NCBI RefSeq assembly: GCF_963677305.1
Contig: NZ_OY781925.1
Span: 3,500,783 to 3,564,782, forward strand
Source: an uncultured Holophaga sp.
GTDB taxonomy: Bacteria > Acidobacteriota > Holophagae > Holophagales > Holophagaceae
Direction of reading: 5' to 3'
DNA: 64,000 nt
Part shown: in pieces, positions 26,580-35,940 of the stretch
Position numbering within the stretch: position 1 is the first letter of the stretch
Layout: every line of letters begins with the position of its first letter
Made by a program: the position numbers and the translations under genes
Notes under the pieces: model-generated
Seen by the model: the letters and a program-made list of their open reading frames with translations, nothing else
Told to the model about the DNA's origin: nothing
Databases searched by the model: none

Positions 26580-27311
26580 ATGGATTCCATGGATACCAAG
26601 CCCGCCCTCTTGACCTATGGGGACCACCCGGCCCAGTTCCTCCAGATCTGGCCTCCCCAGGGTCCCCCGACCGGGGCCATCCTGGTGATTCATGGGGGCC
26701 TCTGGCAGGCCCGCTATGACTTGGGTTACATGGAAGCCCTCTGTGTGGACCTCGCGGCAAGGGGCCTGGTTGCCGTGAATCTGGAGTACCGCCGGCTCGG
26801 CCACCCGGGAGGCGGCTGGCCCGGCACCTACCAGGATGTCCTGGCTGGCCTGGCTGCCGCCCAGCAGGCCTGCCCTGGCCTCCCCTGGCGCGTGCTCGGG
26901 CACTCCGCCGGGGGGCAACTGGCCCTCCGCCTCGCAGCGGACTGCCCGGATCTGGAGGCTGTCTTGGCCCTGGCACCGGTCTCGGCCCTCCGCTGGGAGG
27001 GACAGCCCCCCCTCTGCCGGGAGGCGATTGCAGACTTCCTTGGGGGGACACGGGATAGCCGATGGGATACCTATGAGGAGGCGGATCCCCTGGCGCACCC
27101 TTGCAAAGTGCCCACGCTGCTCGCCCATGGCACCGCTGACCACATGGTGCCGGTGGGCATGAGCCGGCATTTCAAGGAGAGGTGGAGAAGCGGCGGGGGA
27201 GCGGTGGAACTCCTTGAACTCCCTGGCGTGGACCATTTCCGCCTGGTGGATCCCCTGTCGGCAGCTTGGCAGGAGATCGCGGGGCACGTGGTCGCCACAC
27301 CACAACACTGA
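26580..27311 (+). CDS. Alpha/beta-hydrolase (esterase/kynurenine-formamidase-like)
   Basis: The 243-residue cytoplasmic enzyme has an oxyanion HGG motif (residues 38-40), nucleophile S109 in GHSAGG, acid D187 in HGTADHMVP and base H219 in GVDHF. This completes a Ser-Asp-His triad in the correct order. HGGLW and GHSAGGQLAL resemble the BD-FAE / kynurenine formamidase group, but no tryptophan-degradation gene is nearby. The substrate is unknown. Confidence 0.82.
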   Translation: MDSMDTKPALLTYGDHPAQFLQIWPPQGPPTGAILVIHGGLWQARYDLGYMEALCVDLAARGLVAVNLEYRRLGHPGGGWPGTYQDVLAGLAAAQQACPGLPWRVLGHSAGGQLALRLAADCPDLEAVLALAPVSALRWEGQPPLCREAIADFLGGTRDSRWDTYEEADPLAHPCKVPTLLAHGTADHMVPVGMSRHFKERWRSGGGAVELLELPGVDHFRLVDPLSAAWQEIAGHVVATPQH

Positions 27312-27423
27312 ACACCAGTCCAACACCATTCGGCCACCCAGGAAGACCGTTCAACATCAGACGGCGCATCCAGGCATGCCCTCTGCTGACGGGGCCTTCA
27401 TGTCACGCATTCTGAGGCCCCCC

Positions 27424-28548
27424 ATGTCCTTCAAGCTCCTGTTCCCCCTTCCCCTCCTCGCCCTCCTCGCCTGCGGCGGCGGGGGAAGTACGCCTGCCAC
27501 CACGGGCACCCTGACCCTGAAACTGGGCAGTGACAGCACCTCCAGCTACTCCGAGGTCTGGGTCAGCCTGGAGAAGGTGGAGGTCAAGAAGAGCAGTGCC
27601 AGCTCCTGGAGCACCCTGGCAACGGTGGAGAAGAGCTGGGACCTGATGGCCCTGCAGAACGGCAACGGCACAACCCTGGCTACCGCAGCCTCCCTGGCCA
27701 CGGGGACCTATGATGTCCGCCTCACCTGGGCGACCCAGAACTACGCGGTCGACTCTTCCTATCCAGGGACCCTGATCCCGAGCGGGGAGACGGCCAGTTA
27801 CCGGATGACCCTGCCCACCACCACCACGGCCACCGGGACCTTCACCATCAGCGACAGCCAGCTCACCACGGCCGAGGTCTTCATCCAGGGGAACCAGATC
27901 GCCCAGTGGTATCCCACGACCTCCACCACCAACGTGCATTACCTCTTCCACCCCACCGCAGAAGTGGTCGACCTCGCCGAGTGCGCGACCCTCACCGGAA
28001 CCGTGAAGGACAGCGCAGGTACCGCCCTCTCCGATGCCGAGGTCTTTGCGGAAGTGCCGGTCAGCGGCCTCGGCACCATCCTCCGTCGAGCCGTGACCAC
28101 AAATGGCACCTTCACCCTTGAAGGGCTCCCCATCGGCAAGACCTACTATGTCGCCACCCAGCCCAGCGGATACCCTGCCAGCAGCGCTGCAGGCGTGAGT
28201 GCAGCCAGCGCCACCGACTACACGGTGGACATCACCTGCGGAGCCTCGGCCACACCCGGGAGTCTCGAGGTGGACACCACAACGGCCTCAAGCACCTCCC
28301 AGGGAACCTGGGCCGAGCTCTACCAGACCCTCGCCACAGGTTCGAGCTACCATACCCTGGCCGTCCGTTCCCAGATCCTCACCACCGGCAGCAGTGCGGA
28401 CAGCACGACCTTTGAGGGTCTCTATCCCAGCGCCTACACGGTGGAGGTCCAGCGCAGCACCAGCGGCGGGGACGCCGTGACCACCGGCGGAGATGAGGTC
28501 ACCGTCACCGCCAGCACCACGGCAACGGATTCCGTCACCACAAACTGA
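27424..28548 (+). CDS. DUF4382-like lipoprotein with a carboxypeptidase-regulatory-like domain
   Basis: The 374-residue protein has a signal peptide with lipobox ALLA-C followed by GGGGS (residues about 14-21). The N-terminal domain, GTLTLKLGSDSTSSYSEVWVSLEKVEV, resembles DUF4382. The middle TLTGTVKDSAGTALSDAEVFAE...LEGLPIGKTYYV is a carboxypeptidase-regulatory (Ig-like) fold. The rest is very rich in Thr, Ser and Ala. The start at 27424 follows GAGG by 6 bp and directly precedes the signal sequence. It is probably surface or outer-membrane anchored; role unknown. Confidence 0.75.
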   Translation: MSFKLLFPLPLLALLACGGGGSTPATTGTLTLKLGSDSTSSYSEVWVSLEKVEVKKSSASSWSTLATVEKSWDLMALQNGNGTTLATAASLATGTYDVRLTWATQNYAVDSSYPGTLIPSGETASYRMTLPTTTTATGTFTISDSQLTTAEVFIQGNQIAQWYPTTSTTNVHYLFHPTAEVVDLAECATLTGTVKDSAGTALSDAEVFAEVPVSGLGTILRRAVTTNGTFTLEGLPIGKTYYVATQPSGYPASSAAGVSAASATDYTVDITCGASATPGSLEVDTTTASSTSQGTWAELYQTLATGSSYHTLAVRSQILTTGSSADSTTFEGLYPSAYTVEVQRSTSGGDAVTTGGDEVTVTASTTATDSVTTN

Positions 28549-28589
28549 AGCACTGGCGATTTCGCCGCAGGTGCACCAGAATCAAAGGC

Positions 28590-30821
28590 ATGGCGGACGC
28601 TGCGAGTAGCAAACCCCTGATCCTCCGCGAGGGGGACGGGGTGGCATGCGAGGTTGACAGCTGCCGGACCCTCGACGGGGCCTACCAGCGGGTTCGCGAG
28701 ACCTTCCTGAACCATCATCCCGACGGGGATGTGGCCCTCCTGGACCGGGCCTACAAGGCTGGCCGGGCCTCCCACGCCCACCAGCGGCGGAAGAGCGGTG
28801 AGCCCTACTTCTTCCATCCCCTGGCGGTGGCCCTGAGTCTGGCGGAGTGGCGGCTGGACGCCGTGAGCATCGCCTGCGGACTCCTCCACGACACCGTGGA
28901 GGACACCCTTCTCACCCTGGACGAGATCCGGTCCCAGTTCGGGGAGGAGATCGGCCTCATCGTGGATGGCCTGACCAAGATGTCCAAGCTGGACTTCACG
29001 GACCGGGCCCTCCTCAACGCCGAGAATGTCCGCAAGCTCCTGGTGGCCATGGGCAAGGATGTGCGGGTGCTCCTGGTGAAGCTGGCAGACAGGCTCCACA
29101 ACATGCGGACCCTGGGGTCCATGAACGAGGAGAAGCGCCGCCGCATCGCCCGGGAGACCATGGAACTCTATGCCCCCCTGGCCAACCGCCTGGGCATGGG
29201 TACGGTGCGCTCGGAACTCGAGGATCTGGCTTTTTCCCACATCGAGCCAGAACGCTACCGGGAGCTCCGGGAGGCCATCGACGCCAAGCACCAGAAGAAC
29301 GCCCGGCACATCAACACCATCCAGCAGTCCCTGGAGGATGCCCTCAAGACCCAGGGCATCCAGGCCAAGGTCTTCTTCCGCGCCAAGCACCTCTACGGCA
29401 TCTGGAAGAAAATGGGGGCCCAGGAGAAGAGCCTGGACGACATCCACGACTGGCTGGCCTTCCGCATCATCTGCCCCGACCGTGCCACCTGCTACACGGC
29501 CATGGGTCTGGTCCACGCGCTCTACAAGCCCATCCCCGGACGTTTCAAGGATTACATCAGCCTGCCCAAGGACAACGGCTATCAGAGCATCCACACTTCG
29601 GTCTTCACCCCCAGCGGCGACAGCTTCGAGGTGCAGTTCCGCACGGAGGAGATGCACGAGCACGCCGAGGCGGGCATCGCGGCCCACTGGACCTATAAGG
29701 AAGGCCGCATCGCCAACAAGCAGGAGATCAACCAGACCTCCTTCCTGCGCCGCATGGTGGAGCTGCACCAGGAGGCCAAGGACAGCCGGGATCTGGTGGC
29801 GAACCTCAAGGGCGAGCTCTCCTTTGCCCGCATCCAGGTCTTCACCCCCAAGGGGGACCTGAGAAGCCTGCCAGAAGGCTCCACCCCCGTGGACTTCGCC
29901 TACAACATCCACACCGAGGTCGGCCACCGCTGTGTGGGGGCCAAGGTCAACGGCCGGATGGTCTCCCTTCGCCACACCCTGCAGAACGGCGACCGCGTGG
30001 AGATCTTCACCCGGGCGGACCACAAGCCCAGCCGGGATTGGCTCGCCTTTGTCAAATCCGCCGGGGCCAAGTCCAAGATCCAGGCCTTCATCCGCGAGCA
30101 GGAGCGGATCCAGGCCATCACCATGGGCCGGGAGCGCCTGGAGCGGGAGGCCAAGGCCCTGAGCCTGCACCTGGACAGCCCTGAGGTGAAAACCGGCCTG
30201 GAGGAACGCCTCAAGGAGCTGAAATACGGCAACTGGGATGCCTACTTCGCTGCCGTGGGCTTCAACCGGATCACCGTCCGCCGCCTCCTCGACCCCCTCC
30301 TCCCCGAGACCGTCAGGACCAAGGAGGATCGCGCCTCCGTCTTGAGCCCCAATGACACCGTGCTGGTGGACGACAACGTCGGGGTGCTCTTCATGCTCGC
30401 CCAGTGCTGCAAGCCCATCCGGGGCGACGAGATCGTGGGATACACCACCCGGGGACGGGGCATCAGCATCCACCGGGTCAACTGCCCTCACCTCACCTCC
30501 TCATCCATGAACCCAGAGCGCCGGGTCAGCGTGGCCTGGGGGGGCAAGGCAGGCAAGGGGGTCTTCGACACCGAGCTGGCCATTACCGGGGAGGACCGGC
30601 CGGGCATGGTGGCGGCCATCTCAGAGGCCATGCAGAAGGCCAACATCAACATGCAGCGCTTCAGCGCGGTTGGGGCTGAGGGGGGGACCGGCGTCTTCCA
30701 CATCGCTCTGCGGGTGCGGGACCGGAACCACATCGTCGAGATCATGAGCTCGCTCCGCAAGGTCCGGGGCGTCTTCACCGTGGAGCGGGTCCGTGGATCG
30801 GTCTTCGGCAGTGTCCGCTGA
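28590..30821 (+). CDS. Bifunctional (p)ppGpp synthetase/hydrolase, RelA/SpoT family
   Basis: The 743-residue long-RSH protein has an intact HD hydrolase domain (H76, then H100-D101 in LLHDTVEDT). The synthetase domain contains GRFKDYISLPKDNGYQSIHTSVF around 320. It also has TGS (IQVFTPKGDLRSLPEGSTPVDFAYNIHTEVGHRCVGAKVNGR), a conserved Cys pair region (LAQCCKPI) and a C-terminal ACT domain. Both catalytic centres look complete, so it can make and degrade the stringent-response alarmone. The start ATG at 28590 is 41 bp after the lipoprotein gene. Confidence 0.95.
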   Translation: MADAASSKPLILREGDGVACEVDSCRTLDGAYQRVRETFLNHHPDGDVALLDRAYKAGRASHAHQRRKSGEPYFFHPLAVALSLAEWRLDAVSIACGLLHDTVEDTLLTLDEIRSQFGEEIGLIVDGLTKMSKLDFTDRALLNAENVRKLLVAMGKDVRVLLVKLADRLHNMRTLGSMNEEKRRRIARETMELYAPLANRLGMGTVRSELEDLAFSHIEPERYRELREAIDAKHQKNARHINTIQQSLEDALKTQGIQAKVFFRAKHLYGIWKKMGAQEKSLDDIHDWLAFRIICPDRATCYTAMGLVHALYKPIPGRFKDYISLPKDNGYQSIHTSVFTPSGDSFEVQFRTEEMHEHAEAGIAAHWTYKEGRIANKQEINQTSFLRRMVELHQEAKDSRDLVANLKGELSFARIQVFTPKGDLRSLPEGSTPVDFAYNIHTEVGHRCVGAKVNGRMVSLRHTLQNGDRVEIFTRADHKPSRDWLAFVKSAGAKSKIQAFIREQERIQAITMGRERLEREAKALSLHLDSPEVKTGLEERLKELKYGNWDAYFAAVGFNRITVRRLLDPLLPETVRTKEDRASVLSPNDTVLVDDNVGVLFMLAQCCKPIRGDEIVGYTTRGRGISIHRVNCPHLTSSSMNPERRVSVAWGGKAGKGVFDTELAITGEDRPGMVAAISEAMQKANINMQRFSAVGAEGGTGVFHIALRVRDRNHIVEIMSSLRKVRGVFTVERVRGSVFGSVR

Positions 30822-31455
30822 ACCCTGGGTGCCTGGCAGTGAGGCCCCTCCCCTGCCTTGGCCCAGAGTGGAAGCCAGTCTGCGACAGGCCAACCGCCTG
30901 CCCGACCCCCACCGCCTGACCCGCCTCCACCCCCACTCCGACCGCCGGGCAGCAGTGGCGGTGCTCCTGTGGGGCGACCCGGAAGGTGCCCGCAAAGTCG
31001 TCCTGGTCCAACGGGGCCAGTCAGCCCCTCAGCACCCTGGTGAGCTGGCCTTTCCCGGGGGCATGGCGGAACCCAGGGACCGGGATCTGCCCAGCACCGC
31101 CCGCCGGGAGCTGATGGAAGAACTGGGCATCACCGAGGATCTCTGGGAGCTGGGCTGCTTCCCCGATGGCATCGCCAAGGGCCGGACCCGCTTCACCCCC
31201 GTCTTCTTCCGCTGGGAGACCCCGAACCCGACCCCAGTGCCCGGCCCGGAGATCCAGCGGGCCCTCATGCTGCCCCTCCAGGGCCTCCTGGATGCGCCGT
31301 GGACCACCCAGCGTCTGGCCCTGGAGGGCACCTACTTCAGTGCCCCCCGCCTGGAAATGGAACCCGTCGCCCTCTGGGGAGCCACGGCAAGGGTGCTCAA
31401 GGCCTGGCTGGATCTGTTGGCTGGACCGAAGCAGGACCGTGAGAAGCACCTATAG
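30793..31455 (+). CDS. Nudix hydrolase, CoA pyrophosphatase-like (NudL)
   Basis: The 220-residue protein carries LAFPGGMAEPRD followed by the Nudix helix TARRELMEELGI, and an upstream VLVQRGQSAPQHPGELAFPGG typical of the NudL/UPF0035 CoA pyrophosphatases. These split CoA to 4'-phosphopantetheine and 3',5'-ADP. The only start I can find is a GTG at 30793, preceded by GGAG and overlapping the RSH gene by 29 bp; a GTG further in is possible. Confidence 0.8.
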   Translation: MDRSSAVSAEPWVPGSEAPPLPWPRVEASLRQANRLPDPHRLTRLHPHSDRRAAVAVLLWGDPEGARKVVLVQRGQSAPQHPGELAFPGGMAEPRDRDLPSTARRELMEELGITEDLWELGCFPDGIAKGRTRFTPVFFRWETPNPTPVPGPEIQRALMLPLQGLLDAPWTTQRLALEGTYFSAPRLEMEPVALWGATARVLKAWLDLLAGPKQDREKHL

Positions 31456-31482
31456 TTCTGGGCAGGACCCGAGAGGGATGGA

Positions 31483-32277
31483 ATGAGGCGGCTTCTCAGC
31501 GCTTTGATCATGGCAACGCTGCCCCTGCTGGCCCAGGTGGACCATAGGCCTTCGGACCGCCAGATCCTGCTGGTCAGCTCCCAGGACACCCGCCAGTCAT
31601 TCTATGGGCGCTGGCTGAACCTGATCTATACGGAAGCCTTTCGGCGGCTCGGATTGGGATTCCGCTATGAAGGCTATCCCGGGGCCCGTGCGCGCCTCCT
31701 GGCGGAGAGCGGGCAGGTGGATGGAGAGATCCATCGCCCCATCAGCTACACGCAGATCACCCGAAGCATGATGCAGGTGGGCGAACCGAGCTTCACCTTC
31801 CGTTTCATCGCCTACACCACCAAACCCGGAATCAGCCTCAAAGGCTGGGAGAGCCTCCGGCACACGGAATACACCGTGGACTACCGGCGTGGGACCCAGA
31901 CCTCAGGAGCCGCCCTCATGAACGTGGTGAGCCCGGCTCGGCTCTCGGACGTTGCGACCACGGAACAAGGCCTGCGCAAGCTCCTGGCAGGGCACTCGGA
32001 CATCTACATCGACCAGGAGGCCGTCGTGGCTGAGACCCTCGCCCGGATGCCCGGGCCGGAAGCGGCCCGCATCCACACGGCAGGGGTCATGGCCAGCCTG
32101 GAGAGCCATGTCTACCTGAACCGCCGCCACGCTGAACTCATCCCCCGACTCGTCAAGGTGCTGAAGACCATGAAGCGGGAGGGACTGATCGAACACTACC
32201 GGGCGCAGGCGGCCAAGCCGCGGGAGGAGCGGAGCCCCTCCCGCCGACCTATCCATGGAGGCCTGACTAGCCCTTGA
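31483..32277 (+). CDS. Periplasmic solute-binding protein, amino-acid-binding (SBP_bac_3-like) fold
   Basis: The 264-residue protein has a signal peptide (about residues 1-17, ending ALAQ-like). The body reads as a type II periplasmic binding protein: LGLGFRYEGYPGARARLLAESGQVDGEI, YTVDYRRGTQTSGAAL and LLAGHSDIYIDQEAVVAETL. No ABC permease or ATPase is next to it. It may therefore be an orphan sensor-type protein rather than a transporter component. Its end overlaps pyc by 11 bp, convergent. Confidence 0.7.
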   Translation: MRRLLSALIMATLPLLAQVDHRPSDRQILLVSSQDTRQSFYGRWLNLIYTEAFRRLGLGFRYEGYPGARARLLAESGQVDGEIHRPISYTQITRSMMQVGEPSFTFRFIAYTTKPGISLKGWESLRHTEYTVDYRRGTQTSGAALMNVVSPARLSDVATTEQGLRKLLAGHSDIYIDQEAVVAETLARMPGPEAARIHTAGVMASLESHVYLNRRHAELIPRLVKVLKTMKREGLIEHYRAQAAKPREERSPSRRPIHGGLTSP

Positions 32278-35200
32278 TCCTGGCCAGCAGATCCTTGGCT
32301 TCCACGCTGTCGCCCACGGAGATATGGAGCTCGGAGACCACACCATCCATGGGGGCGTATACCGTGGTCTGCATCTTCATGGCTTCCATCATCAGGAGCT
32401 TGTCGCCCTTCTTGACCTTGGCACCCACGGAGACGGACAGGGTGGCGATGAGGCCCGGGATGGGGGCGCCCACCTGGCTGGGATCCTCGAGGTCGGCCTT
32501 GGGCTTGGGCTTGGTCTTGGGCGCGACACTCTTGTCCAGGATGTGGGTGGCCCGGGACATGCCGTTGAGCTCGTAGTTGACTAGGCGCTTGCCGTCCTTG
32601 TCGGGCTCGCCCACGGAGATCAGCTTGATGATCAGGGACTTGCCCTGTTCGATGGTGACCGTGATCTCCTCCTCCGGACGGAGGCCGTAGAAGAAGACAG
32701 GAGTGGGAACCGGGGAGATGTCGCCGTATTCCTTCTGCTGCTTGACGAAGTCCAGGAAGACCTGGGGGTACATCAGCCAGGAGAAGAGCTCGTCGTCGCT
32801 GGGTTCGCGGTGCAGCTTGTCAGCCAACTCTTTGCGGAGCAGGGCCAGGGCCGCCTCGTCCACCTGGGCCCCCTTCATCTTCAGGGCCTCCGGGGTGGTC
32901 TCCCGCTGGTAGCGGGCCTGGGCCTCGGCGTAGCGCTCGGGGCCGAGGATGGCCTGCCATACGTCCACGGGCCAGCCACCCTCGGGCCAACCCAGGCCAC
33001 CCGACATCATATCGATGACGCTCTCGGGATAGGGGATGGTGCCGGGCTCCAGGTTCACCACATCGGCGGGCTTCACACCCCGGGTGAAGAGCAGGAGGGC
33101 CATGTCACCCACCACCTTGGAGGAGGGGGTCACCTTGACGATGTCACCGAAGAGGGTGTTCACCTCGGCGTAGGTGCGGGCGATCTCGGGCCAGCGGTGG
33201 CTGACGCCCATGGCCGCAGCCTGCTCCTTGAGGTTGGTGTACTGGCCACCGGGCATCTCGTGGAGATAGACCTCGGCGGAGCCGGTCTTGGGGGCTGTAT
33301 CAAAGGGTCTGTAGTAGTCCCGCACCTGCTCCCAGTAGTCGGAGAACTGGTTAAGGGCATCCAGGTCCAGACCCGTGTCCCGCTCGGTGTGCTGCAGGGC
33401 GGCCACCACGGAGTTGAGGTTGGGCTGGGAGGTGCTGCCGGACATGGAGGCCAAGGCCACGTCCACGATGTCCACCCCGGCTTCGGAGGCCTTGAGGATG
33501 GAGGAGGCGGCCACGCCGCTGGTGTCGTGGGTGTGGAAGTGGATGGGCAGGCCGACCTCTTCCTTGAGGGCCTTGACCAGCTTGAAGGCGGCTTGGGGGC
33601 GGCAGAGGCCCGCCATGTCCTTGATGGCCAGAACGTGGGCGCCCATCTTCTCGAGCTCCTTGGCCAGCTTGACGTAGTACTTCAGCGAGTACTTGTCCCG
33701 CTTCTCGTCCAGGATGTCCCCGGTGTAGCAGAGGGCGGCCTCGCAGAGGGCATGGGTCTTCTGGGTCGCCTCCATGGCCACCCTCAGGTTGGGCAGGTAG
33801 TTCAGGGAATCGAAGATGCGGAAGATGTCGATGCCGGTCTCGGCAGCGTGTTTCACGAAGCCCGCCACTACGTGGTCGGGGTAGTTGGTGTAGCCCACGG
33901 CATTGGCCCCGCGCAGGAGCATCTGGAAGCAGATGTTGGGGATCTGCTCGCGGAGCTGGCGGAGGCGCTCCCAGGGATCCTCGCTGAGGAAGCGCATGGC
34001 GGTGTCGAAGGTGGCGCCGCCCCACATCTCCAGGGAGTAGAGCTGGCTGGTGCGGTGGGCCACGGCCCCGGCCCCGTTAAACATGTCGATGCTGCGGACA
34101 CGGGTGGCCATCAGGGACTGGTGGGCATCCCGCAGGGTGGTGTCTGTGATGAGAAGCCCCTTCTGCTCCCGGGTCCACTGGGCGAAGCCCTTGGGGCCCA
34201 GTTCCAGCAGCTTCTGGCGGGTGCCGGCGGGGGGCGTCACCCGGTGATCGTAGACCGGGGCCTTGGCCAAGGGGAAGGCCTTGGCGGGCATGTAGCCCTT
34301 GGTGTGGGGGTGCCCGTTGACGATGACGTTGCCGATGTAGTTCAGGAGCTTGGTGGCGCGGTCCCGGCGGGGGCGGAAGGCGAAGAGCTCGGGGCTCGTG
34401 TCGATGAGGGTGGTGGTGGCCTCACCGTTCCGGAAGAGCTCGTGGTCCACCACGTTCTCCAGGAAAGGGATGTTGGTCTTCACACCCCGGATGCTGAACT
34501 CCATGAGGGCTCGGCGGGTGCGGGCGATGGCCATGTCCCAGGTCTGGCCGCTGGTCACCAGCTTGGCCAGGAGGGAGTCGTAGAAGGGGGTGATGACCGA
34601 GCCTGCGAAGCCCATGCCGCCATCGAGACGCACCCCCAGGCCACCAGGGGAGCGGTAGACGGAGATGCGGCCGTAGTCGGGGATGAACTTCTTCTCGGGA
34701 TCCTCCGTGGTGATGCGGCACTGGATGGCGAAACCGTTGCGGGGGACATCCGCCTGCTGGGGCATGCCCACCTCGGGGCTGTGGAGCTCGTAGCCCTGGG
34801 CGATGAGCACCTGGGCGCGCACCAGGTCCAGGCCTGTGATGACCTCAGTGACGGTGTGCTCCACCTGGATGCGGGGGTTCATCTCAATGAAGAACCACTC
34901 GTGGCGGTCCAGGTCATAGAGGAACTCCACGGTGCCGGCGTTGTCGTAGTGGATCTCGCGGGCGATGCGGGCGGCAGCCTCACAGAGCTCACTGATGATG
35001 GCGGGGGGCAAGCCGTAGCTGGGGGCCACCTCCACCACCTTCTGGTGGCGACGCTGGATGGAACAGTCGCGCTCGTGGAGGTGGATCACGTTGCCATGCT
35101 TGTCACCCAGGATCTGCACCTCGATGTGCTTGGCCCGGCCGATGTACTTCTCCAGGAAGACCGCAGGGTTGCCGAAGGCCTGACCGGCCTCCCCCTGAGC

Positions 35201-35794
35201 CTCGTCCAGGAGGGCAGCCAAGTCCTCCTCCCGCTTGACCACGCGCATGCCACGGCCGCCTCCACCGAAGGCGGCCTTGATGATCAGGGGGAAGCCGATC
35301 TCCTGAGCAATCTTCATGGCCTCGGCCCGGTCACTCACGGGTTCTTCGGTGCCCGGCAGGACAGGCACCTGGATGCGCTTGGCCAGGGCCCGGGCGGCGG
35401 TCTTGTCGCCCATCATCTCCAGCAGCTCGGCCCGGGGACCCACGAAGATCAGCCCGGCCTCATCACAGGCCCGGGCGAAGTCGGCGTTCTCGGAGAGGAA
35501 ACCGTAGCCGGGGTGGACCGCATCCACACCATTCTCCTTGGCCACGCCGATGATGCTCTCGATGTCGAGATAGGCAGCCACGGGGGCCTTGCCCGCACCC
35601 ACCTGATAGGACTCGTCCGCCCGCTGCCGATGCACACAGAAGCGGTCCTCCTGGGCATAGATGCCGACCGCCTGAAGACCCAGCTCATGCGCCGCCCGGA
35701 TGATCCGGACCGCAATCTCCGAACGGTTGGCGGCCATCAGCTTATTGATCACGCGCACACCGCTGGGCACCGCAGACTTCTTCACTTTCGACAT
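32267..35794 (-). CDS. pyc: Pyruvate carboxylase
   Basis: The single 1175-residue polypeptide converts pyruvate and bicarbonate to oxaloacetate with ATP. Order: biotin carboxylase (about 12-465, with FGGGGRGMRVV as the ATP-grasp glycine loop and RIQVEHTVTE), carboxyltransferase (about 540-1030, with TLRDAHQSLMATR and HFHTHDTSG metal ligands), and a C-terminal biotinyl domain with K1140 in MEAMKM. This is full length, unlike split two-subunit forms. It replenishes the TCA cycle. It lies opposite rsmB, with a long palindrome in the shared upstream region. Confidence 0.97.
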   Translation of the reverse strand: MSKVKKSAVPSGVRVINKLMAANRSEIAVRIIRAAHELGLQAVGIYAQEDRFCVHRQRADESYQVGAGKAPVAAYLDIESIIGVAKENGVDAVHPGYGFLSENADFARACDEAGLIFVGPRAELLEMMGDKTAARALAKRIQVPVLPGTEEPVSDRAEAMKIAQEIGFPLIIKAAFGGGGRGMRVVKREEDLAALLDEAQGEAGQAFGNPAVFLEKYIGRAKHIEVQILGDKHGNVIHLHERDCSIQRRHQKVVEVAPSYGLPPAIISELCEAAARIAREIHYDNAGTVEFLYDLDRHEWFFIEMNPRIQVEHTVTEVITGLDLVRAQVLIAQGYELHSPEVGMPQQADVPRNGFAIQCRITTEDPEKKFIPDYGRISVYRSPGGLGVRLDGGMGFAGSVITPFYDSLLAKLVTSGQTWDMAIARTRRALMEFSIRGVKTNIPFLENVVDHELFRNGEATTTLIDTSPELFAFRPRRDRATKLLNYIGNVIVNGHPHTKGYMPAKAFPLAKAPVYDHRVTPPAGTRQKLLELGPKGFAQWTREQKGLLITDTTLRDAHQSLMATRVRSIDMFNGAGAVAHRTSQLYSLEMWGGATFDTAMRFLSEDPWERLRQLREQIPNICFQMLLRGANAVGYTNYPDHVVAGFVKHAAETGIDIFRIFDSLNYLPNLRVAMEATQKTHALCEAALCYTGDILDEKRDKYSLKYYVKLAKELEKMGAHVLAIKDMAGLCRPQAAFKLVKALKEEVGLPIHFHTHDTSGVAASSILKASEAGVDIVDVALASMSGSTSQPNLNSVVAALQHTERDTGLDLDALNQFSDYWEQVRDYYRPFDTAPKTGSAEVYLHEMPGGQYTNLKEQAAAMGVSHRWPEIARTYAEVNTLFGDIVKVTPSSKVVGDMALLLFTRGVKPADVVNLEPGTIPYPESVIDMMSGGLGWPEGGWPVDVWQAILGPERYAEAQARYQRETTPEALKMKGAQVDEAALALLRKELADKLHREPSDDELFSWLMYPQVFLDFVKQQKEYGDISPVPTPVFFYGLRPEEEITVTIEQGKSLIIKLISVGEPDKDGKRLVNYELNGMSRATHILDKSVAPKTKPKPKADLEDPSQVGAPIPGLIATLSVSVGAKVKKGDKLLMMEAMKMQTTVYAPMDGVVSELHISVGDSVEAKDLLARIKG

Positions 35795-35848
35795 GGCAAC
35801 ACCTGCAATTCGGGGGAGATCAGACGGCCCACGCTACATCGTCTTGCG

Positions 35849-35897
35849 AGGTATAACTTGGGCAGGGGCAGACATCTGTCCCTGCCCAATCATACCT
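35849..35897. repeat. Long interrupted palindrome between divergent pyc and rsmB
   Basis: TTGGGCAGGG (35858-35867) pairs with CCCTGCCCAA (35880-35889). Inside it CAGA pairs with TCTG around a 2-nt centre, with one G-T between; outside it AGGTAT pairs with ATACCT after a short offset. Both genes read outward, so a terminator role is excluded for them. A regulator-binding site or 5'-UTR hairpin is more likely. Confidence 0.65.
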
Positions 35898-35940
35898 GCT
35901 TTGACCCCTCCCCCGCGACTCCGTGACACACTGCTGGGGT

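Noticed and set aside
32810..35926. A 1038-codon plus-strand open frame opposite pyruvate carboxylase
   Set aside because: Same cause: long antisense frame of a GC-rich gene, no recognisable motif, low-complexity Gly/His/Val composition.
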